Source: Leguminivora glycinivorella (lineage: Eukaryota > Arthropoda > Insecta > Lepidoptera > Tortricidae). From it: a stretch of 64,000 nt of DNA. Shown here piece after piece: positions 1-10,200 of the stretch. Below the pieces are notes generated by a model, which did no database searches, was not told the origin of the DNA, and saw only the letters and a list, made by a program, of their open reading frames with translations. A program made the translations under genes and the position numbers. Location of the stretch: the NCBI RefSeq assembly GCF_023078275.1, contig NC_062996.1:2356001-2420000 (forward strand), given 5' to 3'. The number at the start of each line of letters is the position of its first letter. Positions within the stretch are counted from its first letter, which is position 1.

Positions 1-683
1 ATGTTAATCTGTGTTAATTTTAACAGAAAAGCCAATTACAGGTTTCTACAAATAGGAAATTTGTCTCCCAATCCTAACCTACAATTTTTCAAAATTGTAT
101 CTCTGTAGGTACACTTTATAACCGCGATCTAGCCTCGTCCTGCCCACCATATACAATTTGAGCCATTGATATTTAAACCAAATTGTTGAATGAATAGAGT
201 AGATTTTCCTGGGTATCACGGTTTAGGTAAAACATTTAAAAATAGGTATTTTATGCCTATCCAGGTTTTTAATAGATAATTTCCAAAAAATGGAATATGT
301 CCTTTAAAATCCACATTGGGCAGGACGAGCCTAGAGAGCTTATGGCCTTCCACTGCAATCCCAATAGTAGCGGCGTAATATTATATTTCTGTCTGTGCAC
401 GCAACTCAAACAATTTAAAAAATACTTACCAAGTTTCCGTGTTGCCAGTGTTCTTGATCCCGATCGCTGTAAAAAAAGAAAATTAAAAATTTAAAAATCA
501 ATGAAATCTGCTAGCCAGACTGTATTTAAGCACATGAAAATATTGTATAGTAGGGGTAACAAGGGTATAAAGTGAATTTATAGGTCCGAGTGTAAGAGAG
601 GACCGATACAGGTCAAGGAAAATATGGATCATTTATGTCCGAGTTATACAATCTACTTTTTACTTTAACTGTGAGGATATTAT
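1..683. other. AT-rich non-coding sequence, presumed intron
   Basis: There is no exon-like frame with splice signals and no domain match on either strand. The phrase describing a Lepidoptera-typical repeat (aggacgagcc) appears twice near 133 and 320, hinting at an old inverted repeat. Otherwise nothing is recognised. If exon 7 splices onward, this is intron of the BTB gene. Confidence 0.5.
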
Positions 684-956
684 GGACATTTTCAGAATTT
701 GGGTCCCCCCAATTAGCGTAAGTTGCAAAAATTAACTCGCTGTCAGTTTTGTGACGACAATTAAGCATAAAATCTGTCTAAAAATTTACTTTTTTCACAT
801 TCTGAATGTAGATTATCGCTTAAAGTTTATGTAATTAACACAAAAACAATTATTTTATTGAAATTTCATGCTTAGTTAGCATCACAAAACTGACAGTGAG
901 TAAATTTTTGTTAACAACTTACGCTAATTGGGGGGTCCCAAATTCTGAAAATGCCC
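684..956. mobile_element. Foldback MITE, TTAT direct flanks
   Basis: The two ends are inverted copies: GACATTTTCAGAATTTGGG and CCCCCCAATTAGCGTAAGTT at the left, and their reverse complements at the right, with the similarity continuing through CTGTCAGTTTTGTGA for ~75 bp. TTAT flanks both sides (680-683 and 957-960). A 3-4-bp TTA(T) duplication fits a PIF/Harbinger-type target. There is no coding capacity. Confidence 0.75.
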
Positions 957-1019
957 TTATACAAAAATCCTCCTTGGAATTTGTACACTCCTTTTTGCTG
1001 TGTACTTAACACAGCAAAA

Positions 1020-1158
1020 GGGAATGTACAAGTTTCTAATGGGGTGGCAACACGCCTGTGACACTGTTTGAGTTGCAGGCGTCCATAGGTTACGGTGACC
1101 GCTTTATATCAGGTGGGCCGTATGCTTGTTTGCCACCGACGTAGTATTAAAAAAAAAA
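1020..1158 (+). mobile_element. Non-LTR retrotransposon 3' end with poly(A)
   Basis: The segment carries GGTTACGGTGACCGCTT, ATCAGGTGGGCCGTATGC and TTGTTTGCC, followed by a run of ten A. It closely resembles the 3' end of the element at 18126-18506 (CTTACCATCAGGCGACC, TGCTCGTTTGCC, poly-A). The orientation is antisense to the BTB gene. Only the 3' untranslated end is present. Confidence 0.65.
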
Positions 1159-1180
1159 GTTCCACATAGTTAATACTCAC

Positions 1181-1240
1181 TCATCTTCCGAGTTTTCGTT
1201 CATGCTTGTCATTCTTTGCCGCTTCGGACTAGGACTTTCT
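1181..1240 (-). CDS. BTB gene exon 7 (last exon visible; KRQR, acidic end)
   Basis: Acceptor TTTGTTTTCAG (ending 1241), then (T)ESPSPKRQRMTSMNENSED and a donor-like GATGA/GTGAGT at 1180. The same bases also read GAG TGA, so the protein either ends ...NSEDE (261 residues) or splices on beyond the left edge. The donor matches the consensus well and a retroelement 3' end follows within 25 bp, so splicing onward seems more likely. KRQR could act as a nuclear localisation signal (inference). Confidence 0.65.
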
Positions 1241-4200
1241 CTGAAAACAAAAAAACACAATTTATTTAAGAGTAGCTAGTTTCGAAATATCCTAGGGAGA
1301 GACTAACTAACTAACTACTGTTAAAGGGGGAAACACCAGACATCATCAAATACAGGTTTAATACATAACATTTAGAAAACAGAGCGTAGCTTGGGACAAT
1401 TCACAGCACGACGCAGTAATGGCGGACGATCCTCTGACAGCTCCACCCGCGCCAACTAGTGACGCGACACCGACCGTAGGGCTTGACACAGCAAGCACCA
1501 CAATCGGTTATCACTACCTAGTATGGCACTGTGATCCAAAGAGGATCTTGGCCTCCAAAACGAGAGCACGCCACTTATCCCGATCCTGCGCAGCTTCCTG
1601 CCAATCATCGGCTTGTAGCTGACACAGATCCGCCATCACGCTGCCTCCCCGGCGGTATCTGGGCCGACCCGCCGCGCGGCCACCAGTTGGTCTTCCCAGA
1701 TACGCCCTCTTGGCAGCCCGATCCGAACCCATTCTTAGTAGGTGGCCGAACCGGCGAAGTCTGTGGGATTTGGTTACGCCGATGATAGGGAGAGACGAGT
1801 AGAATAAAATATTGTATTTCTCTATTTATGAGTTTTATAGTCGTTTTTTTTTTGTTTTGGTCCTGAACAGGAATGGAATAAAAATAGTCTTCTCTCGGTA
1901 ATTCAGATCAAAATGATTAATAGGCTAGTTTCCTACTAGTCAAATCAGCTTCTTTTTAAGAACTGTCAAAACGATTTGCTAATATGGAATTACTATGAAA
2001 TACTGAGGAGTGAATCACTGTCAATTCATTTACTTTATATCTTTCTTTTTGACTTATTAAATATAAATTATGTTTAAACATAACTACTGGTCCATGTTTT
2101 TCTTCTAATTATGTGGTGCTTTATTTTGTGCGCTGCATACAATATTTTATTTTAAGTGTAGGAAACTAGCCTATTATATTATACTCAAAGCTCAAAGGTA
2201 TTAATTTAAGAGGGCTTTCATGTGAAAAATAGTGAAATTGCAACCGAGCGCTTAATCATACCGTGTGTGGTATCAAATTAAAGAGCTTTCTGAGTAGTTT
2301 ACAAATATATAACATATTAACAAGAGTGGCACTGAAACCTGAGTAGTTTCATGTGCTCTGCCTACCCCTTCATGGGACACAAGCGTGATTGTATGTATGT
2401 ATGTATGTATGTATAACATATTATAGGATTTTTTCTACTTAGTCTAACAAAATATGAGAAAATGTCCAGAAGTGGCAATAATTGTGACGGGGAAGGCTCG
2501 TTTTAAAAAAATTGCCAAAAATATATAATAGAAATTTATAATCACTAAGGCATAAGAGCAATTTTAGTAAACTTTGCAGATTAATTTTGTACTGAAATAA
2601 CTCTGAGGTGATGTAGATTTTCAAAGAAATTGTCACTTAATTTTAAGTAATTTCTAAAAAAAAAATGAATTCGTCGTAGCCTTGTTTACTCTTTTTTAAA
2701 ACTTCATAATAAAAATGTAGTCTGAGAAGTTTGTAGTACAGGATATACGTATTATAAATTTACCAGTTTCAGTATTCCAAATTGTCCAAATTTTACAAAT
2801 AAGATCGACTAATCCAGCGCTATACGCGGGTTTTCCTAAACGTGCATCGGAGAAAAATTCATAATGAATTTACTGAGTTAGTTTTCTAAAATCCAGTCTG
2901 ATGAGCATCAAAATAATAAAATGCTCTAATTGAAACTTGAATTAAATATATCTATTGGATAACGGAAAGTGTAGTATTTCACCGACTAAAACTATCAATT
3001 TTACATTATTTTGACGTTTTTCTCAAAAGCACCCTTAATGAACAATTTTTTCGATAAATCTAGTTAATAACACTAGTATATTTAACTAAAATTGAAAGGA
3101 GCCCCCCTTTTCATTTTAGCATTTTCGCTCCTGTATCTTATACTTACGTGTCAGAGAATTCCCGCTTGAGAGGGCTTGTCTTTTCTTTGGTTGGCAGTTT
3201 GATCAGCGGCGGCGGGCCACCTGCGGGACAAGGACAGATGATATTACATACACTTTAAAGGGAGATGGCGCTAGGCTACCCAAATACTGAGTCAAATTCG
3301 CTGCCAACTTAACTTTGTATGACCTAAGAGGATCGGGTGTTCTAGGCAGTTACTGTCAAAGTCAAATGTGTAATCACAGTGCATAGGTTACTTACCATTG
3401 ACGCTAAACTTCTCAGGCTTGATATCCACATCGCTATCTGCTTTTTCCTCGGGAGTAGCGCTGCTCTCGGGTCGCTTCGCTTGCGAGTCGGGTTTGGGCC
3501 TCTTCGCCTCGGGTCTGGGGTCGGGTTTAGCGTTGTCCTGTGGCTTTTTTGGTTCAGTGGTGGCTGTCGTCGTTGTTGTTGTTAGGGAGTCTAAATTAAA
3601 ACAAATTTTTAACATTAGTGTCATGTTGCATAACTTAATGAATTTTTGGAATTTTAATACCTCTTAATATATTCCATAAGGTTTTTTTTTCCGGGCTAGC
3701 ACTAAGGCTCACACTAAGTAAGGCTAAAATGATGATGTACCTGTATCGGGCGGTTCATCTTTGTTGTTCCACCGGATATCCGTGAGCCCCTTGATCCGGA
3801 GCTCCTCTGCCGTCTTCAGCAGGCTCGCTAGCTGCGACTGGAATAAACGTTCACACGTCAGAACTTTCATAAAAGTGAGAGAACTACAAGAGGCATTTTT
3901 ATGTTAACTAGAGTGGAAGTCACACATAGTGCGCCGCTAGATCTGAGAGATGGTGGGATTGGTCACAGTATAAAACCAGTAATAATTCTTCTAACAAATT
4001 TTGCGCCGCGCGGTTTGTCCTTGGGTAGCGCTCGCACGCAGCGAGGTGCAGAGAGTACATGCGAAACTGGATGATGCCGGTCGCGTCAGTACGCGCCGCG
4101 CTGCCGTGTAGCGTGCAATCTTGACGTGTTTTAGTTGTAGAACTAGTAAGTTATACAATTTATTGTACAAGAAATCATACAAGACATGATATAATTCTTG

Positions 4201-7200
4201 TCTTTAACAAAGTCGAACAGTACAAAGGCGAACTTATCCCTTTACTAGATCCCTTCCTGAAATCCGATACTCCGTCTTTGCAGAGACGTCATCGATGGAA
4301 TAAGTTTTTTTTGCAAATATGTAATTTTTGGCACAAGCTTTTATCGCTGTACCTTTCATTCAACAGTCATCTACTGCTCTCGGAGACGTTTCTAAAAACT
4401 CCTTATTCGATGGGGATACGACGTTTCATAACAGAGTTCCTATGACCACCTTTCTGCTCCATCATCAGATCAGCTCCATGATACCATAATATTGCATTGT
4501 CGCGTGATTTACATATGTGTGCAAAATTTCAACTCAATCGGAAACCGGGAAGTGGGTCAAATTTAGCTTCTGCGTTTTGACCCAAACTAACATACTAACA
4601 AGGCAAGTTGAATAAAAGCTTATAAAAAAAGAGAGGCAGGACTTCGTTCAGAAGTGGACAAGGCATTGGTTCCTTGTCCGCTTCAAGACACCCACTGTCC
4701 GATTCAATGAGATAAATAAAATATAGGTTTTTCTCAATAAAAATGGTTTCATTAAAGGGTATTAATAATTATACAATAGAATATCCGAAATTCATAAAGA
4801 TAGTTAACGAGTTCCCAAGTTTTCAACTACAGCACAGTATAATAAAGAGTACTATCGTACAGTATGGCCACTCCCGCTCCCCGCTGAAAGTGCCGCCCAC
4901 CCCCTCTCGGTTACCTCACAGTTACCGCCTGTCAAAAACACGAACAATCGACCTATCATATTTCAATCATACAAGCATAGTACGCGTTCACCTACACGAG
5001 CTAAGACTGTGTGCTAGGAATGCGCCTCTTTCAATATATTTGATCGCCAGTGTCCGAGGTGTGACTACAGTATGTAATCTTGCTTCAAAGTTAAATGTCT
5101 GTTTCATGGCGGATCTCCCCTATAGGACTAGTAGATACACTTCATACACTTACATGGTGCACGTTCATCTCTCCGGTATACATGTAGTCGAGTAGCGCCT
5201 TGAGGTGTTTAGGTTCCGCGCCGTCTATGACAAGGACCGGCTCGTGGTCGCCTAGCAACGCGCCTAGAAGTAGTATAGCACTAGATACACTTACGTGGTA
5301 CACGTTCATCCCTCCCGTATACATATAGTCGAGAAGCACTTTGAGGTGTTTAGGTTCCGCGCCGTCTATGACAAGGACCGGCTCGTGGTTGCCTAGCAAC
5401 GCGCCTAGAAGTAGTATAGGACTAGATACACTTACGTGGTGCACGTTCATCTCTCCCGTATACATATAGTCGAGAAGCGCCTTGAGGTGTTTAGGTTACC
5501 CGTCTATGACCAGGATAGGCTCGTGGTCGCCTAGCAACACGCCTAGAAGTAGTATAGGACTAGATACACTTACGTGGTGCACGTTCATCTCTCCCGTGTA
5601 CATGTAGTCGAGTAGCGCCTTGAGGTGTTTAAGTTCCGCGCCGTCTATGACAAGGACCGGCTCGTGGTCGCCTAGCAACGCGCCTAGAAGTAGTATAGCA
5701 CTAGATACACTTACGTGGTGCACGTTCATCTCTCCCGTATACATATAATCGAGAAGCGCCTTGAGGTGTTTAGGTTCCGCGCCGTCTATGACAAGGACAG
5801 GTTCTCCTTGCGCCTCATGCGCGCCTAGTAACGCGCCGAGGAGCTCGGAGCAAGCTGCTAGGACAACTCTGGAATAAGAAGAAGTTGAGATATCAACGTG
5901 ACGTGAGAAACAATTGAATGTACAGAGAAAACAAAAGAAAATGACCTACTTGGGATTTGTAACTCTGATGCTGGCCATCTTTTATTGACTGGGAATAAGA
6001 TTAGTGTAATGGCCCCTGTACACATATGGCCAACGGTTTCACCAACCCCCTTGGCCAAGCGTGTAGAGGGCTACTTGGCCGTAAGTTGGCAGTTGGCGCT
6101 TGCGCTTGCCGGCCAACCGATTGGTGTCGGTTTTTTGTCCACACATCAAAGGATCTTGGCGCCAATGGCCAACTGCGTTTACACGTTGGCGCTTCATTCA
6201 GTTGGTCGTCAGCCGTCAGAGGACAGTAGTGAAATATTTACGAAAATAATAAGTTTATCTATGCCAATAATAGTGTAGATCTTAGGAAATAAAATAACCT
6301 TGCAAATGTTTAATGTATTTCCTAAAAAAGATAAATGTTCTTATCAGAATATTCAAAAAATTGTTAATATATCAAATAATTTAATTTTACTACGGCGTTA
6401 TTATTTTTTAATCAAATTTTGCTGACAACGTAAAAGACCTAGAATTTCCTAGCCTTTTCCATTCCACGTCCATCTTTCATGAAGAGCCAATGCCAAGTGA
6501 TTGGTTCGCCAATGTGTAACCAGCGGCTCTTATCTTGGCCAAGGGGTTTCACAAAGGGTTGGTGGAACCGTTGGCCATATGTGTACAGCGGCCATAAGCT
6601 GTCGGGCCGCCGAAGACGAATAAAATGCGTAAATATATATGTCTGTACAGTATATGACAACAATGTACACAAACAACAAGCTATTTACACATAATATTTT
6701 ACAAAAAAATGTGCAAACGAAACATTTGCCGCATATTGACAGTTCGAGACTGCAAAAATCTGTACATACTACTTCCGTCACCTATATCAGCTTCTTTTTA
6801 ACCCCCGACGCAAAAACGATGGGGTGTTATAAGTTTGATGTGTCTTTCTGTGTGTGTGTCTGTCTGTCTGTGCGGGTGTCTGTCTGTGGCATCGTAGCTC
6901 CCGAACGGATGTACCGATATGGATTTAGTTTTTTTTATCTGAAAGCTGAATTAGTCGGGAATGTTCTTAGCCATGTTTCATGAAAATCGGTCTACTATGT
7001 CGCGGTCGGGGGTTTTTTAAATTTTTTTTAAGAACTGTCAAAACGATATTCTAATATGGAATGAATATGAAATCCTGAGTGACGTCACGGTCAACTCATT
7101 TACTTTATATCTTATTTCTACATATTTGGTTTATTGAATAGAAATTATGTTTAATAACCTAACCACAAAATTAAAATTTTGAAAAATCCCCCGACCGCGA

Positions 7201-10200
7201 CATAGTGGACCCATTTTTAGGGTTCCGTAGTCAACTAGGAACCCTTATAGTTTCGCCATGTCTGTCTGTCCGTCCGTCCGTCCGTCCGTCCGCGGATAAT
7301 CTCAGTAACCGTTAGCACTAGAAAGCTGAAATTTGGTACCAATATGTATATCAATCACGCCAACAAAGTGCAAAAATAAAAAATGGAAAAAAATGTTTTA
7401 TTAGGGTACCCCCCCTACATGTAAAGTGGGGGCTGATATTTTTTTTTCATTCCAACCCCAACGTGTGATATATTATTGGATAGGTATTTAAAAATGAATA
7501 AGGGTTTACTAAGATCGTTTTTTGATAATATTAATATTTTCGGAAATAATCGCTCCTAAAGGAAAAAAAAGTGCGTCCCCCCTCCTCTAGCTTTTGAACC
7601 ATATGTTTAAAAAATATGAAAAAAATCACAAAAGCAGAACTTTATAAATACTTTCTAGGAAAATTGTTTTGAACTTGATAGGTTTAGTAGTTTTTGAGAA
7701 AAATACGGAAAACTACGGAACCCTACACTGAGCGTGGCCCGACACGCTCTTGGCCGGTTTTATGGCTAAGAACAGTAAGAACACTCCCGACTAACTCAGC
7801 TTTCAGACAAAAAAATCTAAATCTAAATCGGGCATCCGTTCGGGAGCTACGATGCCACAGACAGACAGACACACACACAGACAGACAGACAAACAGACAG
7901 ACCGACACGTCAAACTTATAACACCCCGTCGTTTTTGCGTCGGGGATTAAAAAGGCACGGCATCCGTACCGGTCAGGCTGCCAACACGCGCGCAGCATGG
8001 AGGTTAGATTGAGGTTTCGTCACCTATAATAGGCGAGACGACAAAAAAAAACTAATTAGTCCGTCAGCTACATTATCAAAGAATTTTAGACACGATTTTT
8101 TTCTTTTTTCTGACGAAAAGTGACGCGTGAAAAGTTTCGCGTGACGTCACGCCTGGTATACAATTTTTACTCAACAGTAACGTCACAAGCCCCTACTCCG
8201 GAACTTTGGTGCTTTATATCTTTGTATTATTTTTTTCATTAATTAGAAAAAGCGAAAAATATGTGTTCAGTATTTGTGAACGATCTAACTGACTGACTAA
8301 ACAGAATGCCATTTTTTTTATGTAGTCGTCATCCGTAATAGGGATAGATTGTAAGTAAGACACGAACCTGTGTGCTCGTAGTGAGACTCCTCGGATGCTG
8401 TCCGGGTCGACCAGGTCTTTGCTGCTGTCGACCTGCGTCGCGAAGCTCGGCGAACAGTATAGCGTCACGTCGCAGAATCGCTCTGGAAAATATCATAGTT
8501 GCATTTTAAAACGGATACACGAGGATTGAAAGAGAAAGGTTGTGTTTTAGAAGACATCTATGTAATCATAGATTAAATGTACGAAGATCATACTATCCCA
8601 TACGTTAAAATGCGACCGCCTAAGAACGCGCATACACTACATCACACATAGATGGCGCCACAAAATAAATAAATAAATATCGGGGACACCGTACACAGAT
8701 CAAGTTAGCCCCAAACTAAGCAAAGCTTGTACAGTCGACTACAAAGAGATGTATAAATAAATAAATAAATAAATATTATTAAAGGACATTCTTACACAGA
8801 TTGAATGAGACCCACGGTAAGCTCAAGAAGGCTTGTGTTCTTATTGCATTGTAATAAGGTGAAAAAATGGATACATCTCTTTGTAGTCGACTGTACTATG
8901 GGTGCTAAGCGACGATATACATACTTAAGTAGATAAATACATACTTATATACATAGCAAAACATCCATGACTCAGGAACAAATATCTGTGCTCATCACAC
9001 AAATAAATGCCCTTACCGGGATTCGAACGCAGGAGTCGCAGGACCGAGGCTCAGCAGGCAGGGTCACTACCGACTGAGCCAGACCGGTCGCCAAATGTCT
9101 TGTAGCTTTCGATTATACTTGTAGATGGCGTTAAGTGTCACTTTTGAGATAGGTTTATGGCTCGAAAGTGACACTTAACGCCAATCTACAAATAATCGAT
9201 GGCAACAAGGCATTTTTTATGGCGCCATCTATGTGTGGTGTAGTGTAAGCGCGTTCTTAGGCGGTCGCATTTTAATGTATGGGATGGTATGATCTTCTTA
9301 TATTTAATCTATGATGTAATGGATCTTATGCTGTACTACACATTTTCCAATAGTTACTCTGACTGCTCGTCTCATGGGAACCAAGAGTCAGCTACCAACC
9401 ACACTCATAAGACGCATGTCTCGCGGCGCGCAAGGGACGTCTCCGCCACGCCGCCTGAATGTAATTCAAAAAACGTCTCCTCAGTACATTTTGTATAGGA
9501 AGGACGTAAGACGCGCCCCAGGTGGCGTTACATTCAGGCGGCGTGGCGGAGACGTCCCTTGCGCGCCGCGAGACACGCGACGCTTAAGTGGGAACGCTGC
9601 CTTAGTTAGTACTACTGCCATTTTAACCTCCCAAACCAGAAAGTAAACTAGGCCTTCTTTAGTCCGATTTCCTTACCATGATTTCTACCGATTAAAATTT
9701 TTAAAAAACCCCTGACCGCGACATAGTGGACCGATTTTCACTCCCGACTAACTCAGCTTTCAAACAAAAAAAACTAAATCCAAATCGGTTCATCCGTTCG
9801 GGAGCTACGATGCCACAGACAGACATACACACAAAGACAGACAGACACGTCAAATTTATAACACCCCGTCGTTTTTGCGTCGGGGGTTAAAAACTGTGCA
9901 TAGGCGCCATCTAGCCGAAAATCAACCACCTAGGCGAACGTACATTTTTCTTGATGGTTCCGAGGTACGTTTTTTTCTTAGACTTTATCTATCTATATTC
10001 AGAGTTACATATAGTCTTTGGTTTCGTAGTAATGTAAAACTGGTGAGAGAAATCATATTCTTATGTCATTTCATTATACTACTCAACCCAACTAACAATA
10101 TAAGCACAGTTTTTTGCTATTGCACTACTTAGCCGTCTAAACTTAGCTTCCTTCCAATCTTGACCCGTTAATTGCACTCTGTGATTGCACTTATACGGTA

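Larger units (their letters stand above)
8561..9320. mobile_element. Foldback element with ~100-bp arms, carrying nested SINE and MITE
   Basis: The left arm (8561-8660) and right arm (9215-9320) are inverted copies, with landmarks AAAATGCGACCGCCTAAGAA, CACATAGATGGCGCCA and their complements. Between them lie a reverse tRNA-SINE (8661-9092), itself split by a MITE (8738-8892), and a second small hairpin at 9110-9205 (TAGATGGCGTTAAGTGTCAC and complement). At least three insertion generations are stacked in BTB intron 1. Confidence 0.75.

Noticed and set aside
3398..3667. Plus-strand open frame over BTB exon 5
   Set aside because: It is the antisense shadow of the exon; Leu/Gly-rich composition arises from the Pro/Lys codons of the true strand.
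4743..5195. 150-codon plus-strand open frame
   Set aside because: It spans the 231-bp mobile element and part of the BTB repeat antisense, with no domain and no splice logic.
5149..5714. BTB repeats as mutually exclusive alternative exons
   Set aside because: The TTCTAG sites before each copy give the wrong phase for exon 2, the copies lack the VVLAACSE head, and the 31-nt gaps are too short for introns.
5149..5868. CRISPR-like array
   Set aside because: The repeat unit is a whole coding exon end with no unique spacers, in a eukaryotic intron.
9015..9092. Functional tRNA gene within the SINE
   Set aside because: A and B boxes are good, but the sequence continues directly into the SINE body shared by other copies and lacks a paired acceptor stem.
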